NCBI GenBank assembly: GCA_031287815.1
Contig: JAITSM010000139.1
Span: 1 to 8,665 of the forward strand
Direction of reading: 5' to 3'
Origin: Prevotellaceae bacterium
Lineage (GTDB): Bacteria; Bacteroidota; Bacteroidia; Bacteroidales; UBA932
DNA: 8,665 nt
Shown: positions 1 to 6,138 of the stretch, piece by piece
How positions within the stretch are numbered: position 1 is the first letter of the stretch
How the letters are laid out: the number at the start of each line of letters is the position of its first letter
Position numbers and translations under genes: made by a program
The notes under the pieces: model-generated
Told to the model about the DNA's origin: nothing
The model's database searches: none
The model's input: only the letters and a program-made list of their open reading frames with translations

Positions 1-1
1 A

Positions 2-313
2 AACCAGTCGGCGAAAAACACCGATGGCGGCACCATGGCGCATATCCGGCTACTAAAAAACGGGCGTGAAATTACTATTGACGAATGCGGGTACCAGTTA
101 GTGTGGGTTTACAAGCCGGCTGCCGGAAAGCAACGCCGGTTTTACGTGGCGCCGGTCGACGAGTTCGAAAATAACCCGGCGTTCTTTGCAAACGAAGCGG
201 ATTTTTTTAAGATGAACGACTTTGCAAAAAACATGCGGGAACTGTATAATAAAGAAAACAGCGGTTTCCCGGAAGCCGCTCCACTAAACGAACAACAAGC
301 AAGCAGGCAATGA
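2..313 (+). CDS. Hypothetical protein, 3' part of a gene probably entering from upstream
   Basis: I do not recognise this protein. The reading frame is open from the left edge of the window. The first in-window ATG is at 35, giving 92 residues, but no ribosome-binding site or promoter-like sequence precedes it, so I treat the gene as partial; a real start at 35 cannot be excluded. From that ATG, the product starts with basic and hydrophobic segments that read as beta strands (IRLLKNGREITI, YQLVWVYKP, RRFYVAPV). A helical stretch rich in Phe, Asn and Asp follows, then a polar Gln-rich tail. There is no signal peptide or membrane segment within the visible part. Its stop overlaps the ATG of the PhoH gene by four bases (ATGA, 310-313), which suggests one transcript with translational coupling. 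No function is proposed. Confidence 0.6.
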   Translation, partial: NQSAKNTDGGTMAHIRLLKNGREITIDECGYQLVWVYKPAAGKQRRFYVAPVDEFENNPAFFANEADFFKMNDFAKNMRELYNKENSGFPEAAPLNEQQASRQ

Positions 314-1314
314 AAAAAAAAGCTATCCACCGTGCGCCGCACTGCCTTCCGAAAGAAAATACAGGAGGATTGTGCGAAAAAATAATCATCGTGGAAGGCA
401 TTGAGCCGGTAGAGTTGTATGGCGTAAACAATGTGCTGTACGACCGCTTGGCGGCACAATTCCCTACCCTGAAAATCGTAGCGCGCGGTAACGAAATAAA
501 GGTATTCGGCAAAGACAGCGAGATGGACGATTTTGAAAATAAACTGTTGCAGTTAGTCGATTACCACGCACGCAAGGGGCGTCTTACTGTGGAAGACGTG
601 GAGCAGTTAGCCGGCGGAAAGCCGTTAGACGCCGCCAGCCTGCCTGCCGATGTGATTGTGTACGGCGCCGACGGCCGCGTAGTGCGCGCACGCACGGCCA
701 ACCAAAAAAAGTTAGTAACGCTCTATGAAAAGAACGACCTCCTGTTTGCCATTGGCCCTGCGGGTTCGGGAAAGACTTATACGGCGATTGCCTTAGCCGT
801 CCGCGCCCTGAAGAATAAAGAAATTAAGCGGATTATCCTGACGCGCCCCGCAGTGGAAGCGGGCGAGCGGCTGGGCTTCCTGCCGGGCGACATGAAAGAA
901 AAGTTAGACCCCTACCTCCAACCCCTGTACGATGCGCTGCACGATATGATTCCCGCGCGTAAGCTGGAAAAATATATGGAAGAAGGGACGGTGCAGATTG
1001 CACCGCTTGCCTACATGCGCGGCCGCACGCTTGATAATGCTTTTGTGATTTTGGACGAAGCGCAGAACACCACCACCGGGCAATTGAAAATGTTTCTCAC
1101 CCGCATGGGCAATAACGCCAAGTTTATCGTTACCGGCGACATTACACAAATTGACTTGCCGCGCCGTTCCGACTCGGGCTTGCAGCGCGTGATGCAATGG
1201 CTGCAACCGGTCAAGGACATTGGCTTTGTCTTCTTCGACCAGCGCGACATCATCCGGCATCCGCTGGTGAAACATATCGTAAAAACATTTGAAAAATACG
1301 AGAACGAAGCGTGA
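310..1314 (+). CDS. PhoH family ATPase (PhoH-like/YbeZ type)
   Basis: Cytoplasmic P-loop ATPase of the PhoH family, related to phosphate-starvation PhoH and YbeZ and linked in other bacteria to RNA metabolism and stress. Counted from the ATG at 310 (334 residues), an N-terminal domain (about 23-100) precedes the ATPase domain. Walker A is GPAGSGKT at 149-156 and Walker B is FVILDEAQ at 245-252. The family signatures TRPAVEAGE (178-186) and TGDITQIDLP (275-284) and an RHPLV near the end are all present, so the enzyme looks intact. The start is uncertain. Homologues that I recall begin close to residue 22, and an AGGAGG lies at 363-368, but only one base before a TTG codon at 370. I keep the ATG because it overlaps the upstream stop. 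Residues 1-21 are a basic extension. The natural downstream partner gene is not present: an AT-rich minus-strand block follows. Confidence 0.93.
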   Translation: MKKKAIHRAPHCLPKENTGGLCEKIIIVEGIEPVELYGVNNVLYDRLAAQFPTLKIVARGNEIKVFGKDSEMDDFENKLLQLVDYHARKGRLTVEDVEQLAGGKPLDAASLPADVIVYGADGRVVRARTANQKKLVTLYEKNDLLFAIGPAGSGKTYTAIALAVRALKNKEIKRIILTRPAVEAGERLGFLPGDMKEKLDPYLQPLYDALHDMIPARKLEKYMEEGTVQIAPLAYMRGRTLDNAFVILDEAQNTTTGQLKMFLTRMGNNAKFIVTGDITQIDLPRRSDSGLQRVMQWLQPVKDIGFVFFDQRDIIRHPLVKHIVKTFEKYENEA

Positions 1315-1330
1315 GGGAGGAAATTTAAAT

Positions 1331-1362
1331 GTAACTAATCTTCCCAACGGAAAAATAGTTAC
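1331..1362. terminator. Possible bidirectional terminator hairpin between convergent genes
   Basis: The arms GTAACTA (1331-1337) and TAGTTAC (1356-1362) are perfect reverse complements. Inside them, TTCC and GGAA pair around a CAAC loop, separated from the outer stem by two mismatches. The hairpin lies between the convergent PhoH and nucleotidyltransferase genes and includes the TAA stop of the latter. A T-rich stretch (CGTTTTTA) follows on the plus strand after a gap of about ten bases, so it is not a textbook intrinsic terminator. Confidence 0.35.
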
Positions 1363-1688
1363 TTTCCGCTCGTTTTTATCAAGATCCCTTCTCTTTTGAT
1401 TTCTTCAATGAATGGATCTCCGGAATGAAAATATTCGGTAGGATAAGTTTTTGATTCAATACGAAGATAAGGTTGTTTTATTCCAATATAAGGGAATAGT
1501 TTTTTGTCGACAAACCCCAGTCCTGTAAATTCGTCGGCAACTAACGCCACATCAATATCAGACCATTCGTGTTGCGTACCTTTGGCAAACGAGCCAAACA
1601 GAATAACAGCACGCAGACGAACGCCGGACGCCTCTATTTCCCGCGCATAGTTTTCAGCTATTTTGATTGCAGTATTTCGAGTAAGCAT
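1359..1688 (-). CDS. MNT-type nucleotidyltransferase, antitoxin-like partner of HEPN
   Basis: Minimal nucleotidyltransferase of the MNT (MntA-like) family, 109 residues, the usual size. The signature is clear: GSFAKGT at 32-38 followed by SDIDV at 43-47, that is GS-x10-DxD, which binds the nucleotide and metal. The expected third acidic residue may be E78 in LRIES; that is inference. The C-terminal FIEEIKREGILI segment is typical of the family. In characterised HEPN/MNT pairs, the nucleotidyltransferase neutralises the HEPN toxin by adding AMP to it; whether this pair does so is inferred. The start lies inside the end of the HEPN gene (31-nt overlap) and is supported by a good AAAGGAG ribosome-binding site 8 nt upstream. 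Base composition is much AT-richer than that of PhoH. A solitary metabolic nucleotidyltransferase is less likely given the HEPN neighbour. Confidence 0.88.
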   Translation of the reverse strand: MLTRNTAIKIAENYAREIEASGVRLRAVILFGSFAKGTQHEWSDIDVALVADEFTGLGFVDKKLFPYIGIKQPYLRIESKTYPTEYFHSGDPFIEEIKREGILIKTSGK

Positions 1689-2059
1689 GTTCTTATCTCC
1701 TTTGCTTTTGCCAGCTCACTAATTGTAAAACTTTCGGTACAAACGGCATGTATTTTGTTCAGATAATCCGGATAGCGGCCTGATAACTGGAATTCGTTGA
1801 AATTTGCCACAAAGGCCATTCTGTCTTTGCCCAAATTAATATTGGAATTACTCAGGAGCCAAGTAATATTATGAATTTTGGGCGGTAAATTTTCCTCATG
1901 ATATTTTACCCAAATGGCTTTAGCCAATTTTTCAAGCATTAAATGTGCCCAAAACAAACAGTGCAGATAGCGTTTCCTGTCCTGCAATGCTGCTACGGAA
2001 AGCCAATCTTCCTCTGCCGAGTTTATCCAGTAACCAATATGTTGCTCTTTTGTCATCAT
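1658..2059 (-). CDS. HEPN domain protein, toxin-like partner of MNT
   Basis: HEPN-domain protein of the PF05168 type, 133 residues, helical throughout. Recognisable features are the N-terminal A-E-x-D-W-L helix (15-20), the helix around FWAHLMLEKLAKA (36-48), HNITWLL (63-69) and the conserved RYP at 95-97. HEPN proteins paired with MNT enzymes are often RNase toxins, and the gene order here (HEPN first, MNT second and overlapping) fits a toxin-antitoxin module. The canonical RNase motif R-x4-6-H is not obvious in the later helices where I would expect it. R28-x4-H33 fits by spacing but sits early, so catalytic activity is uncertain. Two adjacent ATG codons (2059 and 2056) could start the protein. 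A -7 promoter box lies 25 nt upstream. Base composition is AT-rich, like its partner and unlike PhoH. Confidence 0.85.
   Translation of the reverse strand: MMTKEQHIGYWINSAEEDWLSVAALQDRKRYLHCLFWAHLMLEKLAKAIWVKYHEENLPPKIHNITWLLSNSNINLGKDRMAFVANFNEFQLSGRYPDYLNKIHAVCTESFTISELAKAKEIRTCLLEILQSK
1697..1703 (-). promoter_or_regulatory. Ribosome-binding site deciding the MNT start
   Basis: On the minus strand the sequence AAAGGAG lies 8 nt before the ATG at 1688, within the 3' end of the HEPN gene. It supports translation of the nucleotidyltransferase from this overlapping start. Clear Shine-Dalgarno sequences are uncommon in Bacteroidota, so it is informative here. Confidence 0.6.
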
Positions 2060-2083
2060 AATCGGTAGCCCCTAATTTTTTCA

Positions 2084-2091
2084 CAAAGGTA
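2084..2091 (-). promoter_or_regulatory. Bacteroidota -7 box for the HEPN/MNT operon
   Basis: TACCTTTG on the minus strand exactly matches the Bacteroidota -7 consensus TAnnTTTG. It lies about 25 nt before the HEPN start. Transcription would begin near 2077 and leave a leader of under 20 nt. No TTTG-type -33 element is evident at the expected distance, and the upstream DNA is A/T-rich. Confidence 0.5.
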
Positions 2092-2157
2092 CACGAAAAA
2101 AATTATATTATGCACAGATGGATAAAAATGAAATTTATAGGAGAGATATACGCAAAT

Positions 2158-3099
2158 TTATTCATCGAAAAAGAATTTTAATCCGGCAGAAATATATGCC
2201 GCAGGAGCAAAACTGGGATAATTTTCCTCGACATGAAAAAATGACACCAACGTTCTTTCCTGAAAATAGGTTTCCCGCCTTACTGAAGCCCCGACGGTAA
2301 TTGGAATGGAAAATAGTTTGTTTACATAAATTTCAGGTTGCAATCCAATAACCACAAATTGTTGGGAAAACATCATTGTTTTATTGTTTCTTCTCACCAT
2401 AGCGACCATACCTTTTGCCTGTGTCAAAAATCGCAGCCTGATAATATCATTAAATTTATATCCAACGGATAATAACCCGTTTTCATATAAAGATATTTTC
2501 AATTCAAATTTACTGCCTGTTTTCCAGTCAAAATAAAGGGAAGGAAATAGCATGGGATACCCTAATACGTTATTTAATGCGACCCCAACACCCAAATCCA
2601 TATTGGGGCACATACGCCTGATAAAAAGTGTTCCCGCCTGAGCCAAAATACTGTTGCCTGAAAATGCAGATAAATCGGTATAGACGCCTCCCCCCAACGA
2701 TGCAAAAAGCGACCATTTTGGACTTAGCGGCCGCATATGCATAACGCCCAGCTCCACATTCAACAGTTGTCCAATACACAAATCGTCCGTCATGCCTGTA
2801 TTATTCATTGCCGCATATTGTCCCTGCGCCGCTATAGCCCATGCAGTTGGTTGCTCCAATTCATTCAATTTCATATAAACCGGTATTTGCAATCCTAACC
2901 TGGTATCTTTGAAATCCCCCTTGCCGCCTGTTTTCGTATTGGAATCATCACGATAATTTGACGGCAGCATATAAGAAGATTCTATTTGTATCTGTCCATA
3001 AAGTTTTGTGTTAACAAGAACACCCAAGAACAATAATAAAACCAGGCTGTTTTTTCGTAAAACTCCTCTATTTTGGCGTAGATAATCTCTATTCTTCAT
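2158..3099 (-). CDS. Outer-membrane beta-barrel protein, possibly DUF6268-like
   Basis: Predicted exported beta-barrel protein of 313 residues from the ATG at 3099. The N-terminus is a signal peptide: a basic stretch (about residues 3-16), a hydrophobic core (SLVLLLFLGVLV, 18-29) and likely cleavage after YG-35. The mature part alternates polar and aromatic or hydrophobic residues in strand-sized segments. It ends in a strand-like AAYISAGLKFFF followed by Asp-Glu, as in outer-membrane barrels. General form and length resemble the DUF6268 barrel family of Bacteroidota; that is recognition by pattern, not by search, and the function is unknown. An ATG at 3117 would add MKWLAP, but those codons lie in an intergenic repeat core and its flanking direct repeat, so I choose 3099. 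The gene begins 34 nt after the T9SS cargo gene and may share its transcript. It is AT-rich (19 G/C in 2341-2400). Confidence 0.7.
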   Translation of the reverse strand: MKNRDYLRQNRGVLRKNSLVLLLFLGVLVNTKLYGQIQIESSYMLPSNYRDDSNTKTGGKGDFKDTRLGLQIPVYMKLNELEQPTAWAIAAQGQYAAMNNTGMTDDLCIGQLLNVELGVMHMRPLSPKWSLFASLGGGVYTDLSAFSGNSILAQAGTLFIRRMCPNMDLGVGVALNNVLGYPMLFPSLYFDWKTGSKFELKISLYENGLLSVGYKFNDIIRLRFLTQAKGMVAMVRRNNKTMMFSQQFVVIGLQPEIYVNKLFSIPITVGASVRRETYFQERTLVSFFHVEENYPSFAPAAYISAGLKFFFDE

Positions 3100-3118
3100 A
3101 GGCGCCAGCCACTTCATA
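3094..3118. repeat. Half-palindrome repeat core between 7-bp direct repeats
   Basis: The 11-bp sequence GGCGCCAGCCA (3101-3111), half of the palindromic core seen elsewhere in this window, is flanked on both sides by a perfect CTTCATA (3094-3100 and 3112-3118). The right copy falls in the gap before the beta-barrel gene; the left copy covers its likely start codon. It could be a 7-bp target-site duplication or a heptameric repeat split by the core. Confidence 0.65.
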
Positions 3119-3133
3119 ATTCATACCTCAAAA

Positions 3134-5140
3134 CTACCGTTGCACTAAAATTTTCCGGGTACTTGCGAATTGGTTGTTTTCGTAGATGCGCAGCACATAG
3201 AGGCCGTTCTCCAGTCCCTGTACGGAAAAGCTGCCGTTGGTGGTAGTGATGGTACGCACAAGGCGCCCGCTCATGTCGAACAGGTCGATGCGGCAGGAGG
3301 CAGGGATAATGTTGTTTTCGGTTTCCGTTTCGTAACGAAGGTTTACCACGTCGGCGGCAGGATTCGGAAAGACCGTTATGTTTTGCGCAGCGGATGGGGC
3401 GGCGTCGGGCGTGAGCGGCACGGCATCGGCAGGAATGCCGGACGCCTTGCCGAATACCGGGCGGAGCATCAGCGCACCCGTATAGAGCGAGGGATACCAC
3501 GTGTTGTTGATATTGCAAAAAGTAACGCTGCCGGGCGCACTGTTGGCGTCGTAGCCTATATTCAGGAATGCTTCGGTCTGCTGTATCCAGCCGATATAGA
3601 AGGGCTGCCCGCGTTTCAGTTCAATAGCTTTTGGCAATTTGTAGGTGATAAACTGGTTCAATCCGTCGCTGAACGCCGGCGAACTGACTTTTGGATCGGA
3701 CAATACCTTGCCCGGCTGCCCGTTGTTATCAGCCCACACCACGATGCGGAAGCTTTTGGCATTGGCGCTGTCGCGCGCCAGGTTAAAATACATGCTGACG
3801 GCTCGCAAACTGTCGGTCTGGTAGGGCGTGAAGCGCACGGCCACCTGTCCGTTGGCGGTGCCGGTGCCGAATAACCCATAGCCGTTTTCCGCCGTGCCGT
3901 CGTCGTAACTGTAATAGTTGTAAAATTGCTGGAGGTAGCGTGTCGTATCGTTGTGCCGCAAAGCCGTGCGCAATGGCGCCGGATCGTTGTCGGTAACCAG
4001 GTAACTCATTATTTCAAACACCGCCGAGTCGCCGGAAGTGGAAAAGTCGTACAGGTCGAACGGGTAATTGCGCACAAACCGTTGCCCGGCAAAAATATTT
4101 TCGGAACCGCCGGCATATCCTTCGGGGGCTGAATCGCTGCCGGCAAGCGGCGTAATGGCAAAGCGGCGGGTAATATTATTTGTGCCCCATCCGAAATTTT
4201 GATAGGTCAGGGAGAATTGCAGGAAGTCGCCGAACAGCTGCCGTTGCGCATCAATGCTGTTTAAATGGGTCGACGGCACGGAGGAATAAACTTGCATTAC
4301 CGGCCGTTGCGGCTCGCAAATCGCCACGTCGGGCAGCAGCGAATCCGTTACCGTGCGGTTGCCGGCAAGGTACACAAAGTCAAGGTGCCAATGGTCGCAG
4401 TTGCTTTCGCGTCCCGGCACAGGGCTGTTTGCCATGCTTACCAGGTTGACAAAACGGAAACGGAAATTGTTGTGTAAAAAATCCGGCTCGTCGATAGCCA
4501 GCGCCACGTAACGGAATTTCGTGTGGATAGTATCATTTCCGTAACTCCTGGTGATGCCCGGCAGCCGGTAATTTTCGGTTATGCTGTCGTTGCGTTCATT
4601 GGCCGACGCCGCCCATATTGTTTCCCACCGGTTTCCGTTAGCGGAAAAAAATTGCAGTTTCAACGAATCATTACTTTCCGGCAGGTCGCCTATGCCGCCG
4701 GGCTGGTAAAAGAAACTCAACACCACTCCCTCTTTCTCTTTTCCCTGCAGATTGACGGCGCGGCTGGCGAGCGTGTCGGCGCCGGGCGATTGGCCGATAC
4801 TTTTATAAATATGCCCGTTCCCGTCCTGCGCGTCAAAGGTGGCCACGCCGATGGTGGGCGTATGGATGCCGTAATTGGTATTCACAAATACGCCGTTGCT
4901 TTCCCACAAACCGGGATCCGGCCAGGGGTGGTTTTCCGCAAAATCATCGACAAACGGCAGCTCCAAAAAAGACGCCGATTGCAGCGACATGCTTCGCGAA
5001 TAAGGCCGCAACGCCCCTGTATTCCTTTCCGCAGGCTGCGGCTGGACTTGCCGGTTTATGTACAACCCGGTGACTACCTCCTGCGCCCACAAAGCGGAAC
5101 AGGCAAACACAAGCACAACAATAATGATGATTTTCCGCAT
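3134..5140 (-). CDS. Secreted protein with type IX secretion C-terminal sorting domain
   Basis: Large exported protein (668 residues) carried across the outer membrane by the type IX (Por) secretion system. The N-terminal signal peptide MRKIIIIVVLVFACSALWA precedes Q20. A region around 60-260 has the look of a jelly-roll domain of secreted Bacteroidota proteins (LPFVDDFAEN, GVATFDAQ, WHLDFVYL). A second beta-rich region around 408-565 starts with YYSYDDGTAENGYG. The last 80 residues are a type A sorting domain: ITVFPNPAADVVNL (588-601), IDLFDMSGRLV (618-628), L-ENGLYVLRI (643-651) and a basic end KILVQR. No catalytic motif was recognised, so the role at the surface (adhesion, polysaccharide or matrix) is open. 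The ATG at 5140 is preferred over 5215 because the longer form would translate through the promoter box and would hide the signal peptide. Confidence 0.85.
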   Translation of the reverse strand: MRKIIIIVVLVFACSALWAQEVVTGLYINRQVQPQPAERNTGALRPYSRSMSLQSASFLELPFVDDFAENHPWPDPGLWESNGVFVNTNYGIHTPTIGVATFDAQDGNGHIYKSIGQSPGADTLASRAVNLQGKEKEGVVLSFFYQPGGIGDLPESNDSLKLQFFSANGNRWETIWAASANERNDSITENYRLPGITRSYGNDTIHTKFRYVALAIDEPDFLHNNFRFRFVNLVSMANSPVPGRESNCDHWHLDFVYLAGNRTVTDSLLPDVAICEPQRPVMQVYSSVPSTHLNSIDAQRQLFGDFLQFSLTYQNFGWGTNNITRRFAITPLAGSDSAPEGYAGGSENIFAGQRFVRNYPFDLYDFSTSGDSAVFEIMSYLVTDNDPAPLRTALRHNDTTRYLQQFYNYYSYDDGTAENGYGLFGTGTANGQVAVRFTPYQTDSLRAVSMYFNLARDSANAKSFRIVVWADNNGQPGKVLSDPKVSSPAFSDGLNQFITYKLPKAIELKRGQPFYIGWIQQTEAFLNIGYDANSAPGSVTFCNINNTWYPSLYTGALMLRPVFGKASGIPADAVPLTPDAAPSAAQNITVFPNPAADVVNLRYETETENNIIPASCRIDLFDMSGRLVRTITTTNGSFSVQGLENGLYVLRIYENNQFASTRKILVQR

Positions 5141-5159
5141 ACAATAATTTACTATGGCG

Positions 5160-5167
5160 CAAATATA
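5160..5167 (-). promoter_or_regulatory. Bacteroidota -7 box for the T9SS cargo gene
   Basis: TATATTTG on the minus strand matches TAnnTTTG and lies 20 nt before the ATG at 5140. The -33 region is weak (TGTTTC, around 5184-5188, no exact TTTG). It is divergent from the promoter proposed for the nitroreductase-fold gene. Confidence 0.5.
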
Positions 5168-5176
5168 CAAAAAATG

Positions 5177-5208
5177 TTTGTGTGAAACAGTATTTATTAT
5201 TATTTTTA
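5177..5208 (+). promoter_or_regulatory. Candidate promoter for the nitroreductase-fold gene
   Basis: TTTG at 5177-5180 is followed after 20 nt by TATTTTTA (5201-5208), which is one base off the -7 consensus TAnnTTTG at the right spacing for a Bacteroidota promoter. It lies about 44 nt before the ATG, and an A-rich AAGGA-containing stretch sits just before that start. Confidence 0.4.
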
Positions 5209-5251
5209 CAGTCACATTTTACTATAAATTTTAACTTTAAAAAAGGAAATT

Positions 5252-5851
5252 ATGAAAAAGGGATTTTTACTATTCGCATTGGCGTGCTTCGTTGCTTCGG
5301 CACAGGCACAGGACATCAACCTGCTTTCGCCGGAAAAAACAGGCGGCAAATCATTTCTGGAAACAGTGAACCTGCGCCGTTCCGAACGCTCGTATGTCAA
5401 AAAGGACCTGCCGGCGCAACAATTATCCAACTTGCTGTGGGTGGCCAACGGCTTCAACAGGAACGACAAACGCACGGCGCCTACGGCCATGAACAGGCAG
5501 GAAATGGAGTTGTACGTGTTGCTGGATGACGGCGTCTATTTTTACGACGCCAAGCAACACCATTTGAAATCCGTGGCCAAAGGCAACTTCACGGAGGCGC
5601 TCGGGCAGCCGGACATCAGTAACCATGCGGCGCTGTCGATTATTATGGTTGCCGACTTAAACAAATCATCTGTGGAGAGCGCACGCATTTCGAGCGGTTA
5701 CATTTCACAAAACATTTATTTATTCGCCGCCTCCGAAGGCTTGGGAACGGTGGCGCGCGGCTCGTTCAAGCAGGACGAACTTTCAAAAACATTAGGCCTG
5801 ACCGCCAAGCAAGCGATTATCCTGGTGCAGCCGGTAGGGTTTTTGCAGTAG
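5252..5851 (+). CDS. Exported nitroreductase-fold protein (SagB/ThcOx-like)
   Basis: FMN-dependent nitroreductase-fold oxidoreductase, 199 residues. It begins with a clear signal peptide, MKKGFLLFALACFVASAQA, cut before Q20, so it acts outside the cytoplasm. Family signatures follow: RRSERSY (42-48), the first FMN phosphate-binding segment; RTAPTAMNRQ (74-83); QNIYLFAASEGLGTVARG (153-170), the helix and loop near the flavin; and LVQPVG (191-196) near the end. This arrangement is nearest the SagB/ThcOx-type subgroup, which oxidises or reduces varied substrates. The substrate cannot be told from sequence. It is transcribed divergently from the T9SS cargo gene and is followed by intergenic repeats rather than a partner gene, so it is probably monocistronic. 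The fold assignment is firm; the physiological role is unknown. Confidence 0.85.
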   Translation: MKKGFLLFALACFVASAQAQDINLLSPEKTGGKSFLETVNLRRSERSYVKKDLPAQQLSNLLWVANGFNRNDKRTAPTAMNRQEMELYVLLDDGVYFYDAKQHHLKSVAKGNFTEALGQPDISNHAALSIIMVADLNKSSVESARISSGYISQNIYLFAASEGLGTVARGSFKQDELSKTLGLTAKQAIILVQPVGFLQ

Positions 5852-5855
5852 GGAG

Positions 5856-5922
5856 GTAAGAACTAAGAGGTAAGAACTAAGAACTAAGAGTGCTGGCGCC
5901 AGCCAACTCTTAGTTCTTAGTT
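5856..5922. repeat. Heptad array with palindromic core forming a long hairpin
   Basis: Five 7-bp units of the form (G/C)TAAGA(A/G) run from 5856 to 5890. A palindromic core GCTGGCGCCAGC follows (5892-5903), then two inverted units (5907-5920). The 17-nt arms 5875-5891 and 5906-5922 are perfect reverse complements around the core. The element begins 5 nt after the nitroreductase stop. It could terminate that transcript, but it is followed by TTT and then seven A rather than a long T run. Confidence 0.75.
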
Positions 5923-5967
5923 TAAAAAAACCTAATTTCCCCAAAAAACAACCTCAGTAGCCATTTA

Positions 5968-6080
5968 ATGGAGAATGGAGAATTGGCTGGCGCCGGAGTA
6001 TGGGTTCTGATGACTGCCTACTGAAAACTGAAAACTGCCTGCTGCCCTCCGGCGCCAGCCACCGTTGGCCGTTGACCGTT
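5968..6080. repeat. Composite repeat: inverted cores with three heptad arrays
   Basis: Two copies of ATGGAGA (5968-5981) abut a core TGGCTGGCGCCGGAG (5984-5998). Its perfect 15-bp reverse complement stands at 6047-6061. Between them, six consecutive heptads of the pattern NCTGNNN fill 6006-6047, and CTGAAAA is repeated exactly at 6021-6034. After the right core, CCGTTGG, CCGTTGA and CCGTT form a further 7-bp array (6062-6080). The whole stands just upstream of the cstA promoter. Confidence 0.75.
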
Positions 6081-6109
6081 AAAAAGGCTATATTATTTCA
6101 AAATTATCG

Positions 6110-6117
6110 TACCTTTG
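6110..6117 (+). promoter_or_regulatory. Bacteroidota -7 box for cstA
   Basis: TACCTTTG is an exact match to TAnnTTTG, 21 nt before the chosen ATG at 6139. Transcription would start near 6124, leaving a very short leader of about 15 nt. No exact TTTG -33 element is seen at the usual distance. Confidence 0.6.
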
Positions 6118-6138
6118 CAACCTATAAATTGTTGTCCG

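Noticed and set aside
2118..2300. Plus-strand 60-codon frame overlapping the end of the beta-barrel gene
   Set aside because: Most of it is antisense to the well-supported barrel C-terminus. It has no promoter or ribosome-binding site, and its composition is not protein-like.
3100..3117. Upstream ATG at 3117 as start of the beta-barrel protein
   Set aside because: The added codons (MKWLAP) lie in the intergenic repeat core and its direct repeat. The signal peptide works from the ATG at 3099.
3170..3874. Plus-strand reading frame of 234 codons opposite the T9SS cargo gene (and others at 4265-4477 and 4523-5185)
   Set aside because: They are antisense to a gene with a clear signal peptide and sorting domain. 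Their translations are rich in Arg, Gly, His and Val without domain features, as expected for shadows in a G+C-rich gene.
6115..6138. TTG at 6115 as start of CstA
   Set aside because: It overlaps the TACCTTTG promoter box, so the codon would lie upstream of the transcript start. The ATG at 6139 begins directly with the first membrane helix.
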